Made by a program: the position numbers and the translations under genes. Source: Cohnella cholangitidis (GTDB lineage: Bacteria > Bacillota > Bacilli > Paenibacillales > Paenibacillaceae). Taken from it: DNA of 64,000 nt. Numbering within the stretch: position 1 is the stretch's first letter; each line of letters begins with the position of its first letter. Shown piece by piece: positions 25,082-33,988 of the stretch. Below the pieces are notes generated by a model. It was not told the DNA's origin, did no database searches, and worked only from the letters and a program-made list of their open reading frames with translations. The stretch covers positions 3,955,501 to 4,019,500 of the forward strand of contig NZ_CP041969.1 of the NCBI RefSeq assembly GCF_014107495.1. The letters run 5' to 3'.

Positions 25082-26278
25082 TCACCTATCCGAGTATACA
25101 GGTTTGCCGATATTCGTACCGGTGGATACGAGAATGACTTCGGCATGCATTTCGTAACCGGAACTCGCGAACCTCGCCGGCCAATCCGCTTTCCATTGTT
25201 TCCACAACCTCGGATTTTTCTCGTACACGATGTTCCCCGCCCCAACGAGATCGATATGCTTGTCCAACATCCATTCGATACTCTCGGTCATGTTTTTAAC
25301 AATCGTATCCCTTACTCTTTTTTGCACGATAAGATCGTCTTGAGGCATGAGCGCCTTCCCGCATATGAGCTCGGAAGCGGCCACGAAAGATTTGTTTCTG
25401 AATACGAGAAGAGGGCGGTCGCCGTCGATTCTCACTTTCATAGAAGTTTCCGTGTGCAGCACTTCGAAAGCGTCCTCTTGAAGAAGACGACTGCCGGTTG
25501 AACCGCCGGCGCAGGGGACTTCGAGAATTCCGGATTTATACCGGCTCTGCAGCAACTGGACTCCTTCGGTAAGCGAGGCGGGGATAATCTCTTTGATCCG
25601 GCCGTCAACGAGAACGGCCGATCCGGCGACGTTAGTAGCGGGCACTTTTTCGTTCTCGGTTTTCTCCTTGTACAGATAAGGGAGCAAGGCGACGGCGGAT
25701 TGGCTTCTGGCTTGCAACGCCAGTTCGAGCAAGTTGATTCTCGCCGTTTTGCCCGCGAACTCATGAGAAGCTTTCTCGCCCAAGAAATATTGCTGGCTAA
25801 TGGAATTCTCGATGTACGGCGACGAATTCAAGTAATCGAATGCTTTGCCTCTCGTAATGAGCACGTGGGAGGTCAAACGCGGTTCATGATCCCGATAGAA
25901 AAAATCGAGAAGGCGAAGCAAAGGGACTTTGCGAGCGAGAGCCTCGCTGATCAATATGACTCTCATATGGCTCCACTGGGCTTTGCGCCCTAAGTGGATC
26001 GTAATGTCCCGTATCGCTTCGATGACCGATTGGTCTTTCGTATGGATGTTAATGTAGGCTTTACCCGTCTTTCCTTTTCCCGTTACGGATTGCGAAGGCT
26101 TGAAAATCTGGACGGATAAGTCGATGTTGTCTTGGCCCGAATCATCCATTGCGATTCCCATGACGAATCCCTTCTCGGGAAGCTCGGCGCGATCTCCGCA
26201 AGCGGTTAAGAATAAGCTGACCAGGGACAGCAGGAGAATAGCCGGGGCGACTATTCTTAGAATAAAACCGTGACGCAT
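25082..26278 (-). CDS. gerC: Ger(x)C family spore germination lipoprotein
   Basis: This 398-residue lipoprotein has a signal peptide with a lipobox ending at LFLTAC, then the Ger(x)C body (GDRAELPEKGFVMGIAMDD at the start of the mature part, and the C-terminal VKNMTESIEWMLDKHIDLVGAGNIVYEKNPRLWKQ). It is the C subunit of a GerA-type receptor on the outer face of the spore inner membrane. The start at 26278 follows GAGGAGA; an upstream extension in the same frame lacks support. It lies 44 bases after gerA. Confidence 0.9.
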   Translation of the reverse strand: MRHGFILRIVAPAILLLSLVSLFLTACGDRAELPEKGFVMGIAMDDSGQDNIDLSVQIFKPSQSVTGKGKTGKAYINIHTKDQSVIEAIRDITIHLGRKAQWSHMRVILISEALARKVPLLRLLDFFYRDHEPRLTSHVLITRGKAFDYLNSSPYIENSISQQYFLGEKASHEFAGKTARINLLELALQARSQSAVALLPYLYKEKTENEKVPATNVAGSAVLVDGRIKEIIPASLTEGVQLLQSRYKSGILEVPCAGGSTGSRLLQEDAFEVLHTETSMKVRIDGDRPLLVFRNKSFVAASELICGKALMPQDDLIVQKRVRDTIVKNMTESIEWMLDKHIDLVGAGNIVYEKNPRLWKQWKADWPARFASSGYEMHAEVILVSTGTNIGKPVYSDR

Positions 26279-26322
26279 GAGATCTTCTCCTCGTTGGCCT
26301 CGAATGCCTCGATTGCCCAAGC

Positions 26323-27791
26323 TTAGGTCGATCGGGGAGGTTTCGTTCGGCGGATAAGCCCGGACAGCCTCTTCCGAATGAGAGTATCGCGGAATTGCCG
26401 GGCATTCCAAGGGGCGATCGGCGTAAGATATGGAACTTTTAGAGATGTTAAGGTAACGAGATGAAGCCAAATGAACAAGTAGCCTAGTAAAATGCCGAAC
26501 CCTCCGAGCATCGCGGCCAATGCCATTAACGGAAACTGCAACAGCCGCAAAGCGATGGAAAGGTTGTACTGCGGTAAGGAGAAAGAGGCGATTCCGGTTA
26601 GAGCGACCACGACGACCATAATCGGAGAGGCGATGCCTGCATTGATGGCGGCTTCGCCGATGACTAGGGCGCCTACGATGCTTACCGCCGAACCGACGGG
26701 CCTTGGAAGACGTATTCCCGCTTCTTTAAGCAATTCGAAGAAGAATACCATGATGACGGCTTCGATGAAGGCGCCGAACGGAATTCCTTCGCGGGAATCG
26801 ATGATCGCCAACAACAGGACGGTGGGAATCAACTCGGTATGGAAGGTCGAGATAGCTATGTATAAGCTTGGAAGTGATACCGCCATCAGCAGAGCGATCA
26901 TTCTGAGCCAACGGATGAAGTTGGACACAAGTACTCTCTGATAATAGTCCTCGCTGGATTGAAGGAGCTCGAAGAACAGTCCGGGACAGATCAGGATAGA
27001 ACCCGATCCTTCGGCCAATACGATAATTTTCCCGTTGAGCAAAGCCGCCGCCGCGACGTCGGTTCTTTCCGTATAGCGGAATTGGGGGAAGGGGGAATAG
27101 GGAGAATCCTCGATCAATTCTTCGATATAGGACGTATCCAAGATTTCACCGGGATTGACCATGTCGATGCGCGATTTGAATTCCGCTAGCAATGCGGGTT
27201 CTACTACTCCTTCCAAGTATCCGTAGCTGATAGTCGTATTCGATAGTCCTCCGGCTTTAAGGGATTCGAACTTCAACGCCGGGTTTTTTACGCGCATGCG
27301 GATCATTCCGATGTTTTTCTGCACGTTCTCGATCGTGCCTCGCGAGGTCCCTGCACGACCGGTTCCGTCTCCGGCTCCGTAACCTGGCGGGATTCCAGGC
27401 CGTTCGCTTCGTAGCTTATCGCTTTATCCCAACCGTCGAGAAAAATAACGACGCAGCCATTGAGGATGCATTGGTCAATGTCCGACCACTTGCTCTCAAC
27501 GGTCGCCGATTCGGAGGAAGCGCCGCGAGAGTCGAAAAAATGGATGAGCATTTCCGGGGTTACATGCGTTCCGGGGCCGACGAAATGTTCAGTCAAGTCC
27601 TGCATGGAACGTTTCATATAATTAATCTTCTTATTTTGGATGATCGTGCGGAAATAAACCGAAACCGCCGAATTTCTCATGCCGGGACCGTACTGCCAAT
27701 GCGCGTATTCGAGATCGCTGCACGACTTAAAGGTATCTTGCAGCCTTTGAAGGTTCGTTTGCAGATGATTGGATAGATGATCCGCTCTCAT
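26323..27791 (-). pseudogene. gerA: Spore germination receptor GerA subunit, frameshifted
   Basis: Two frames together make a normal GerA-type A subunit of about 490 residues. The N-terminal part (from ATG 27791, 9 bases after AGGGAG) has the cytoplasmic domain up to VVQGPREA. The C-terminal part resumes with ENVQKNIGMIRMRVKNP and includes five hydrophobic helices. The break is at about 27336-27340: on the coding strand GAGGCACG would give the family motif PREG and restore the frame if it read GAGGGCACG. Without that base the receptor should be inactive, because B and C subunits need A. The downstream genes are intact. Confidence 0.82.
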
Positions 27792-27888
27792 GAAGGGCAA
27801 CTCCCTGCGATAGGATAATTGGCTTATGTAAAGTTTTCCATCATCGTAGCGTTTTTATGCAATTTCCTCAGGAGGCGTTAGGCAAGCG

Positions 27889-27918
27889 CAAAAAAACCGG
27901 CTGGATGGCCAGCCGGTT
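27889..27918 (-). terminator. Intrinsic terminator of the fhuF-like gene
   Basis: The perfect 10-bp stem AACCGGCTGG / CCAGCCGGTT with loop ATGG is followed on the minus strand by seven T. Confidence 0.92.
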
Positions 27919-27930
27919 ATAAGTATGCGA

Positions 27931-28722
27931 TTAAGCGGTCCGCTCTGCTACGGCCGCCTCGATTTCCAGCTTCATAACCGCGCGTTCCTCGTCTTTGAGG
28001 ATCGGACAGTTGTAACATTTTGTTCCATCTTCTCGTTTATAGTACATACAGCATGCCGAGCGCATCATGATTTGGCCGCCGGGCTCGTAAGGGCTATCTA
28101 GATAGCACGGCGTGTGCACGAACGGGTTTTTCCTCCGGTTGAAGATTTCCCCGGGCATGCGGGATAGCAGCGTAAAATCGTCGTCGACGAGCTGCCGTAC
28201 AGCTCCTTCCGGAATCGTCTTCCGTATGTAATCCATTAAATGTGCGGATCGAGCGCCGTATTGGTTCCAGATAATGGCGGGCTTCAGTCCAGCCGCGGCT
28301 GCTGCCGTCTCGATGAGCGGGTTCATCGTTTCCGCGAAGTAACGGGACCATTCCGCGACGATCGCCGCTTCCCGGTTAGCGTCCGGCAAGTCGGTCCAAC
28401 GCAACTCCGTGATTTGGAATACGACATGGGCATGGTCATCGTGGGTTTCTAATTGGATGGTTAAGTTGTCAAGAGACAGGTCCAAGATCCTATTGTACTG
28501 GGACATGACGATTTGCTTGGTGGCCGCAAGCCCGAAGAAGGCTAGCCCGATGTAAGAGGCGGCAAGCTCCAGTCCGATTCCCTTAACGAGCGCCGAGCCT
28601 TGCCGCAAAACTTCTTTCATGTTCTCATGTTGAAGAAGGTCGGCAAGCGGCAAGGACAGGATCGGATTGTCCGACCCGTTGGTCGAGATATGAAAATACT
28701 CTTCGAACAACTTCAGATCCAC
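27931..28722 (-). CDS. FhuF-like ferric-siderophore reductase
   Basis: This 263-residue cytoplasmic protein ends with the FhuF cluster motif C-C-x10-C-x2-C (SACCMYYKREDGTKCYNC), which holds an unusual [2Fe-2S] cluster used to reduce iron in imported ferric siderophores. The N-terminal 200 residues match the size of the family domain. Upstream there is a sigma-A promoter and a perfect Fur box, so it should be made under iron starvation. It is monocistronic with its own terminator, and no siderophore transporter is beside it. Confidence 0.85.
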   Translation of the reverse strand: MDLKLFEEYFHISTNGSDNPILSLPLADLLQHENMKEVLRQGSALVKGIGLELAASYIGLAFFGLAATKQIVMSQYNRILDLSLDNLTIQLETHDDHAHVVFQITELRWTDLPDANREAAIVAEWSRYFAETMNPLIETAAAAAGLKPAIIWNQYGARSAHLMDYIRKTIPEGAVRQLVDDDFTLLSRMPGEIFNRRKNPFVHTPCYLDSPYEPGGQIMMRSACCMYYKREDGTKCYNCPILKDEERAVMKLEIEAAVAERTA

Positions 28723-28746
28723 TGTAGCTTCACCCGCTTTTGATTA

Positions 28747-28795
28747 TGATAATCATTATCATACAATCATAGCTCCTGGCGGCTATTTTTGTCAA
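28747..28795 (-). promoter_or_regulatory. Fur-regulated promoter of the fhuF-like gene
   Basis: TGATAATCATTATCA (28747-28761) is a perfect 7-1-7 Fur box. On the minus strand TTGACA (28790-28795) and TATGAT (28766-28771) are separated by 18 bases, so Fur would cover the transcription start. The site may also affect the divergent transporter gene at 28853. Confidence 0.9.
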
Positions 28796-28852
28796 ACCGA
28801 TGAATGTGCCTAAAGCTTATGTAAAAAAGTGACATCATGTAAGGACGAACCT

Positions 28853-30109
28853 ATGGCGAAAGAGTATAATAAGGGGGCTGAACAGAAAGGGTGGAGGAAG
28901 TTGTCAGGTTTGCGAAATAAGCTTTCGCCGCTAAACGCGGTCGTATGGACGCAATTTTTAAGCGCGTTCGCGGATAACTTGAATTTTTTTCTGATCGTAG
29001 GATTGGTCAAGAGGGAAGGCGTGTCCGATCCGGACGGAATGGTCACATATATTCAGATGGCGGTTCTTGTTGCCTATGTCGTGCTGGCTCCTATCGTAGG
29101 CGCTTTCGCGGACAAAAAAGCCAAGTCGCACGTGTTGTTGCTCGGCAACGTGCTGAAAGCGACGGGGATTATGCTGCTATTAGTCGGCGTACCTCCCGCG
29201 ATCTGCTACTTTTTCGTCGGGGTCGGCGCGGTCGTCTATTCCCCGGGAAAATACGGCATACTATCGGAATTAACGAACAACGAACGAGATCTCCTAAAGG
29301 CAAACGCGCAAGTGGAGGGATCGACGATCCTGGCGATTCTGCTCGGGACCGTTGCCGGCGGATTCCTCGCGGCAAGCTCCGACCTGCCGGCCATTCTCGT
29401 CTGCCTCTTCATTTATTTGCTGTCGCTCAGCATGACGTTCCTTATCCCGGCAAGGGAGGGAAATTCAAATATACGTTATAGCCAGGCCGCGGGACAATTT
29501 TTCCGCGACGTACACAAGCTGTTCCGCAATCGCAGAAGCCGGTTCTCGTTAATCGGCACGGGGGCTTTCTGGTTGACGGCATCGGTATTGCGCATTGCTC
29601 TTATAGCGTGGCTTCCGTTGAATTTAGGAATCGAGGATACGGACCAACAATCGATGATCATCGGAGTGACGGCACTCGGGGTCGTAGCCAGCGCGTTCCT
29701 GACGTCTAAGCTGGTGCCGGAGGGCAGGCTTTATCGGGGATATTATTATGGGATCGCCATGGTTGCCGCCGTCATGGCCGTTAATTTCACGAATGAGCTA
29801 TGGCTGACGGCAACGCTGCTGTTCATTACCGGGGTCATGGGCGGAATTTTCCTTATCCCGTTGAATACGATGCTGCAAGAGGAAGGGAAAACCGCCATTG
29901 GCTCGGGGAGAACGATAGCGGTGCAAAACTTCGTTGAGAACAGTTTGACCGTTGTAGGTCTGTTCCTGTACCTTACGCTTCGGGAGATGGACGTGCCCGT
30001 CAATCATTCCGTAATCGGAATCGGCGCGGTGTTGACTTTGTTTTTCATTTACTTGGCTTTCCAGATCGGCGCGATCAAGGCGAGCTATTCCCGCAAGGAA
30101 ATGAGATGA
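28853..30109 (+). CDS. MFS transporter (LplT-like)
   Basis: This 418-residue protein has about 12 membrane segments. The segment LSAFADNLNFFLIVGLV near the N-terminus and GVGAVVYSPGKYGILSELT resemble LplT, the lysophospholipid flippase of the major facilitator superfamily; transport of another substrate is possible. AAGGA lies 7 bases before the ATG at 28853. It diverges from the Fur-controlled gene. Its last 25 bases overlap the end of a convergent small gene. Confidence 0.75.
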   Translation: MAKEYNKGAEQKGWRKLSGLRNKLSPLNAVVWTQFLSAFADNLNFFLIVGLVKREGVSDPDGMVTYIQMAVLVAYVVLAPIVGAFADKKAKSHVLLLGNVLKATGIMLLLVGVPPAICYFFVGVGAVVYSPGKYGILSELTNNERDLLKANAQVEGSTILAILLGTVAGGFLAASSDLPAILVCLFIYLLSLSMTFLIPAREGNSNIRYSQAAGQFFRDVHKLFRNRRSRFSLIGTGAFWLTASVLRIALIAWLPLNLGIEDTDQQSMIIGVTALGVVASAFLTSKLVPEGRLYRGYYYGIAMVAAVMAVNFTNELWLTATLLFITGVMGGIFLIPLNTMLQEEGKTAIGSGRTIAVQNFVENSLTVVGLFLYLTLREMDVPVNHSVIGIGAVLTLFFIYLAFQIGAIKASYSRKEMR

Positions 30110-30381
30110 ACGAGCTGAGGGTTGGCCGTGACTTTGATGACCGCATGGCCGGAGTCGTACTCCGCGGTTCCCGTGCCGACCTCGGCGGAAGCTTCGGTTC
30201 CGAGCACGTAGAACAGATCGTCGGCTAACGTGCGGATGCACACTTCGCGCTCGTCTTTGGAAAGGCTCTCCCAATCGTCCGCCTCCATCTCGAATGCTTC
30301 ATAAAATTGCGGTACCGTGGAGATGGCGCGGGACAAGTCGTCGAGAATATGATCATATGCTCTAGTATAGGAGATGGCCAT
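30085..30381 (-). CDS. Hypothetical acidic protein
   Basis: This 98-residue acidic protein (MAISYTRAYDHILDDLSRAI...) has no signal peptide or membrane segment. GAAAGGGG stands 6-7 bases before its ATG on the minus strand, which supports translation. Its end overlaps the convergent transporter gene by 25 bases. It belongs to no family recognised here. Confidence 0.65.
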   Translation of the reverse strand: MAISYTRAYDHILDDLSRAISTVPQFYEAFEMEADDWESLSKDEREVCIRTLADDLFYVLGTEASAEVGTGTAEYDSGHAVIKVTANPQLVHLISLRE

Positions 30382-30467
30382 AGGGATACCCCTTTCAAGT
30401 TTTGTTTCATTATACGCGAGACTTTATTCTTTAGCCAACCTTTAGGTCGCCTTCCTTGATGTAACAC

Positions 30468-30496
30468 TTTAACACTGTGTTTACATTCGTTATAAT
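30468..30496 (+). promoter_or_regulatory. Promoter of the ltaS-like operon
   Basis: A perfect -10 TATAAT (30491-30496) is preceded at 17 bases by a weak -35 TTTAAC (30468-30473). The predicted leader is about 20 bases. Confidence 0.5.
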
Positions 30497-30521
30497 AAAT
30501 GAGGTTGTGGAGGTGAATAGC

Positions 30522-32372
30522 ATGAAATCATTAAGGCTAGGGACATGGTTATCCAAGCCCTTCGTCTTTTTCACCATCTTGATGGTCATCAAGATTTATT
30601 TGGCGAGAATCGTCATTTTCGATAGTTCGTCCGCATGGCTTCAACTTGCGACGGGGATTCCATCGGTCTGGGTGCTATTCTGCCTGATCGAATGGTTGGC
30701 GCCGCGGAGGAAACTGGGCGTCTATATCGCGGTCAACCTCCTATTGACGACTATCTTTTTCGCGGTCATCATGTATTACAAATATTTCGGAGTTATCGTC
30801 ACCTACCATGCCCTGCAGCAAGTAAACCAAGTAACGGAAGTGAAAGGCAGCGTATTCTCTCTGCTTCACCCTTACTTCTTGTTTATTTATACGGACGTGG
30901 TAGTGTTCCTCTTGTTGTATATGAGCCGCCGATTCCGGGAATGGGGCAAGTCGTTGGCGGTTCGCGAGTCGAAATGGTTGATTACTTCCCTATTCTCGCT
31001 GTCGTTGGCCGCATCCGTAACGACTGTATGGTTGCACCAAGACAGCATTAACGAGCTTAAGCAAGCAGAGAACATGGGTATATTGAATTACGAGGCCTAT
31101 GCGGTATTCGCTAGCGCGACGCAGGAAGTCGAAGATCCGAGCAATGTCACGGAAGAGGCGATCGCCAATCTGAAAGCTTGGCAACCGCCTGCATCGCCAC
31201 TCTATTGGGGGGAGGCTCAAGGGAAAAACGTAATTATTCTGCAGTTGGAAGCGGCCCAGAATTTCTTGCTTGATCTGAAGATTGACGGACGGGAAGTCAC
31301 GCCAGTCATGAACAAGCTAATGAAAGAGCACTTCTATTTCCCTCACTTCTACCAACAAGTAGGACAAGGCAATACTTCGGATGCCGAATTCGTCGTGAAC
31401 ACTTCCTTCTACATTCCCCAACACGGAGCGGCAGCTCAGGACTATGGGGACCGGGCGCTTCCGAGCATGCCTAAAGTGTTAAAGGAACACGGGTACCAGA
31501 CGGCGACGTTCCATACGAACGACGTGCAATTCTGGAACCGCAAGGAGCTTTACAAAGCAATCGGGTTCGATCGGTATTACGACGCCGAATTTTTTGGCGG
31601 CGACGACATGGTATTCTTCGGACCGTCCGATGAAGTATTGTATGACAAGACGGCGGATGAATTGCTGAAGATGAGCCAAACCGGCAAACCGTTCTATTCG
31701 CAGATCATCTCGATGTCTTCTCATCATCCGTTTAATATTCCGGAACGCAAAGTGCATTTCCAACTGCCGAAGAGATATGAGAACACGCTCGTGGGCGATT
31801 ATATCCAAGCCCAGAACTATACGGATTACGCTCTCGGAAAGTTCATCGACAAGCTGAAGGAGAACGGTCTGTGGGACAAATCGGTATTGGTCATTTACGG
31901 AGATCATCTTGGCTTGCCGATCTATTCCCTAAGCGATCACGAGATGAATCTCATGAAGGAAATTTACGGCCGCGAATATCGATATTCGGAAATGCTGAAC
32001 ATTCCTCTGATGGTCATTGCTCCCGGAGTCACCAAGCCGCAAAGGCTGGAGCAAACCGGCGGACAAGTCGATATTATGCCGACATTAGCTAATTTGCTTG
32101 GCGTTTCCTTGGAAGGGCACATCCATTTCGGACAGGATCTGTTGAATACGACGCATAATTTGCTGCCGCAACGCTATTATTTACCTTCGGGCTCATTCGT
32201 GAACGACAAAGGAATATTCGTGCCGGGACTCAATTACGAAGACGGAATAAGTTACGTTTACGATGGCGGAAAGTCGAGCGAGACCGATTCTACGGAAGAT
32301 GAATATAATCGTGCGTTGGACCTTTTGCGGTTATCGGACAGCTATGTGAGCCATTTGCCGAAGCATGAATGA
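30522..32372 (+). CDS. LtaS-family sulfatase (lipoteichoic acid synthase-like)
   Basis: This 616-residue protein has five N-terminal membrane helices (residues 1-165) and an extracellular sulfatase-fold domain. Catalytic landmarks match LtaS: E243 (ILQLEAAQNF), nucleophile T285 (GQGNTSDAE), and the metal pair D461-H462 (IYGDHLG). LtaS enzymes polymerise glycerol phosphate from phosphatidylglycerol onto a glycolipid anchor, but paralogues can act as primases or on other polymers. ATG 30522 follows GGAGGTG by 6-7 bases. A PAP2-like gene follows at 37 bases and probably belongs to the operon. Confidence 0.9.
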   Translation: MKSLRLGTWLSKPFVFFTILMVIKIYLARIVIFDSSSAWLQLATGIPSVWVLFCLIEWLAPRRKLGVYIAVNLLLTTIFFAVIMYYKYFGVIVTYHALQQVNQVTEVKGSVFSLLHPYFLFIYTDVVVFLLLYMSRRFREWGKSLAVRESKWLITSLFSLSLAASVTTVWLHQDSINELKQAENMGILNYEAYAVFASATQEVEDPSNVTEEAIANLKAWQPPASPLYWGEAQGKNVIILQLEAAQNFLLDLKIDGREVTPVMNKLMKEHFYFPHFYQQVGQGNTSDAEFVVNTSFYIPQHGAAAQDYGDRALPSMPKVLKEHGYQTATFHTNDVQFWNRKELYKAIGFDRYYDAEFFGGDDMVFFGPSDEVLYDKTADELLKMSQTGKPFYSQIISMSSHHPFNIPERKVHFQLPKRYENTLVGDYIQAQNYTDYALGKFIDKLKENGLWDKSVLVIYGDHLGLPIYSLSDHEMNLMKEIYGREYRYSEMLNIPLMVIAPGVTKPQRLEQTGGQVDIMPTLANLLGVSLEGHIHFGQDLLNTTHNLLPQRYYLPSGSFVNDKGIFVPGLNYEDGISYVYDGGKSSETDSTEDEYNRALDLLRLSDSYVSHLPKHE

Positions 32373-32409
32373 TCGATTGGCATTATAGATATTTAGAGGG
32401 GGTCAGGTA

Positions 32410-33069
32410 GTGGCATTAAAAAAGATAGAATGGAAAAAGTACACTCCGCTGCTATTAATGTTGGTGTTTCCCGTTCTTGGTTGGATGTACGCTTTGACCA
32501 ACAATATCGACAATCAGGAAGTGTACAGGTTAACGACGAGCGTAGACGAGGCTATCCCGTTCATTAAGTACTTCTCGTTGCCGTATTCGATCTGGATTTT
32601 CTATATTTACGTTTGTTTGTTCTATTTCTTCAAGAAAGACATTAACGTATATTATCGTTCGCTTATGACTTACGTCGTGTGCGCTTTGCTGTGTTATTTG
32701 ATTTACTCCGTATTTCAAACGACTGTAGATCGTCCGATGATCGTAGGCAGCGATCCGTTCTCCGAGTTGATGAGATATATTTATAATCGGGATCAGCCCT
32801 TTAACTGCTTCCCGAGCATTCATTGTTTCTCGAGCTACATGGTGATGAGAGCGATCTGGACCAGCAACTTCCGCAACAAGTGGAACGTTACGCTGATCAC
32901 AGGCATGTCGAGCATTATTATTATGTCCACTTTATTCGTAAAGCAACACGTGATCATGGACGCTTTGGCCGGATTTTTCTTGGTTGAGGTAGTAACCGCG
33001 GTAATCATCCTGTTCGAACGCAGGCTGCGCGTTACTCGCGAACGCCAGAAGAGCACTTTCGGGGCCTAA
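32410..33069 (+). CDS. PAP2-like membrane phosphatase/phosphotransferase
   Basis: This 219-residue protein has about six membrane segments and a GTG start behind AGAGGGGG. It carries the PSxH motif (NCFPSIHCFSS) and the H-x3-D motif (VKQHVIMDALAG) of the PAP2 superfamily, in a form closer to inositol phosphorylceramide synthase-like members than to classical phosphatidate phosphatases. Following an LtaS-like gene, it may act on lipid products or anchors of polymer synthesis, for example diacylglycerol or a lipid phosphate; that link is inference from position. Confidence 0.8.
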   Translation: MALKKIEWKKYTPLLLMLVFPVLGWMYALTNNIDNQEVYRLTTSVDEAIPFIKYFSLPYSIWIFYIYVCLFYFFKKDINVYYRSLMTYVVCALLCYLIYSVFQTTVDRPMIVGSDPFSELMRYIYNRDQPFNCFPSIHCFSSYMVMRAIWTSNFRNKWNVTLITGMSSIIIMSTLFVKQHVIMDALAGFFLVEVVTAVIILFERRLRVTRERQKSTFGA

Positions 33070-33082
33070 TTCATAGCGCAAT

Positions 33083-33137
33083 AAAAAAAGCTGATCGTCA
33101 TGGCAGAACGATTACTTCGCCGTGACGATCAGCTTTT
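33083..33137. terminator. Bidirectional terminator between convergent genes
   Basis: The perfect 15-bp stem AAAAGCTGATCGTCA / TGACGATCAGCTTTT is flanked by seven A, which give T7 for minus-strand transcripts of the TetR gene, and by TTTT for the plus strand. Confidence 0.88.
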
Positions 33138-33143
33138 CGCGTT

Positions 33144-33767
33144 TTATCGGGAACAGGTCATCGTAAACCGGCACAAGCGCCGCAAATGCTGCTTGATCTG
33201 CTCAATGGAGTAGCCCTTCTCGTTCTTGATGTGGAAGTAGCCGACAGGCGACATCGAACAGATGATGAAGTGAGCGGCCAATTCGGCATCGACCGGCTCG
33301 GAGTCGGAGTCCGTTCGGATGATTTCGGCCAACAGCTCGGATATCCGGTCCCTGAAGAAATGGTATGTGGGCGTATGGAAAAAGTTTCCTCGTTCGTCGT
33401 TGCAATTCATCTTCGATTCCATCGCCATCATTAACCCGGAGATGAGCCCCGACTTCTCTTCGATGGCATCTACCCAGTGATCGATAATTCCGCCTAGGCG
33501 TTCAGCCGCTGGGGCCTGTTTATTTTCCTCTAAATAAGCGCGAATCATTTCCACCAACTGATTGCTGTAATCATCGAGTATATCTAAGCATAGATCCCCT
33601 TTATGGGCATATCTTCGATAAAGCGTTGCTTGTCCTACGCCTGCCGTCTTGGCGATCTGATGCATGCTAACGGGTTGAACGCCATGCTCGTTAAAGAGAT
33701 CATGGGCGGTCTGAAGAATCAATTGGCGGTTTTCTACAGCGTCTCTACGTTCCCGACGAATGGACAC
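33144..33767 (-). CDS. TetR-family repressor of the adjacent efflux gene
   Basis: This 207-residue protein has a helix-turn-helix near residues 12-58 (RQLILQTAHDLFNEHGVQPVSMHQIAKTAGVGQATLYRRYAHKGDL) and a variable ligand-binding C-terminal domain. The start is GTG 33767, 7 bases after GAGGGGG; the longer upstream frame would run through the operators. It is divergent from a DHA2 efflux pump, and two perfect palindromes lie between, so it very likely represses both genes until a toxic compound binds. Confidence 0.92.
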   Translation of the reverse strand: MSIRRERRDAVENRQLILQTAHDLFNEHGVQPVSMHQIAKTAGVGQATLYRRYAHKGDLCLDILDDYSNQLVEMIRAYLEENKQAPAAERLGGIIDHWVDAIEEKSGLISGLMMAMESKMNCNDERGNFFHTPTYHFFRDRISELLAEIIRTDSDSEPVDAELAAHFIICSMSPVGYFHIKNEKGYSIEQIKQHLRRLCRFTMTCSR

Positions 33768-33809
33768 AGAATCGCCCCCTCGTTTCACTGAAATTTTACG
33801 TTCCACTTG

Positions 33810-33864
33810 TTGACAACCGGACAATTGTCCGGTAACATCGAGATTAAACGGACAATTGTCCGGT
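33810..33864. promoter_or_regulatory. Efflux promoter with two perfect TetR operators
   Basis: The palindrome ACCGGACAATTGTCCGGT (33816-33833) and a second copy, CGGACAATTGTCCG (33849-33862), are centred 31 bp apart, about three helical turns. The first exactly fills the 17-base spacer between TTGACA (33810-33815) and TAACAT (33833-33838). The second covers the predicted transcription start. Binding at either site would block the pump promoter. Confidence 0.92.
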
Positions 33865-33988
33865 ATCAATGCGGGTTACCGTTCGTAGCGTCCATATGTG
33901 TCTATTGTACCGCCAAGGCATGGTACGGTCAATGGAACGAGAGAGACAGCGCGGAGGAGGATCCTTACTTTAGGATAGGAGGAAACAC

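Noticed and set aside
28829-28852. Upstream GTG start for the LplT-like transporter
   Set aside because: The ribosome site AAGGA lies between it and ATG 28853, which has correct spacing and begins the normal N-terminus.
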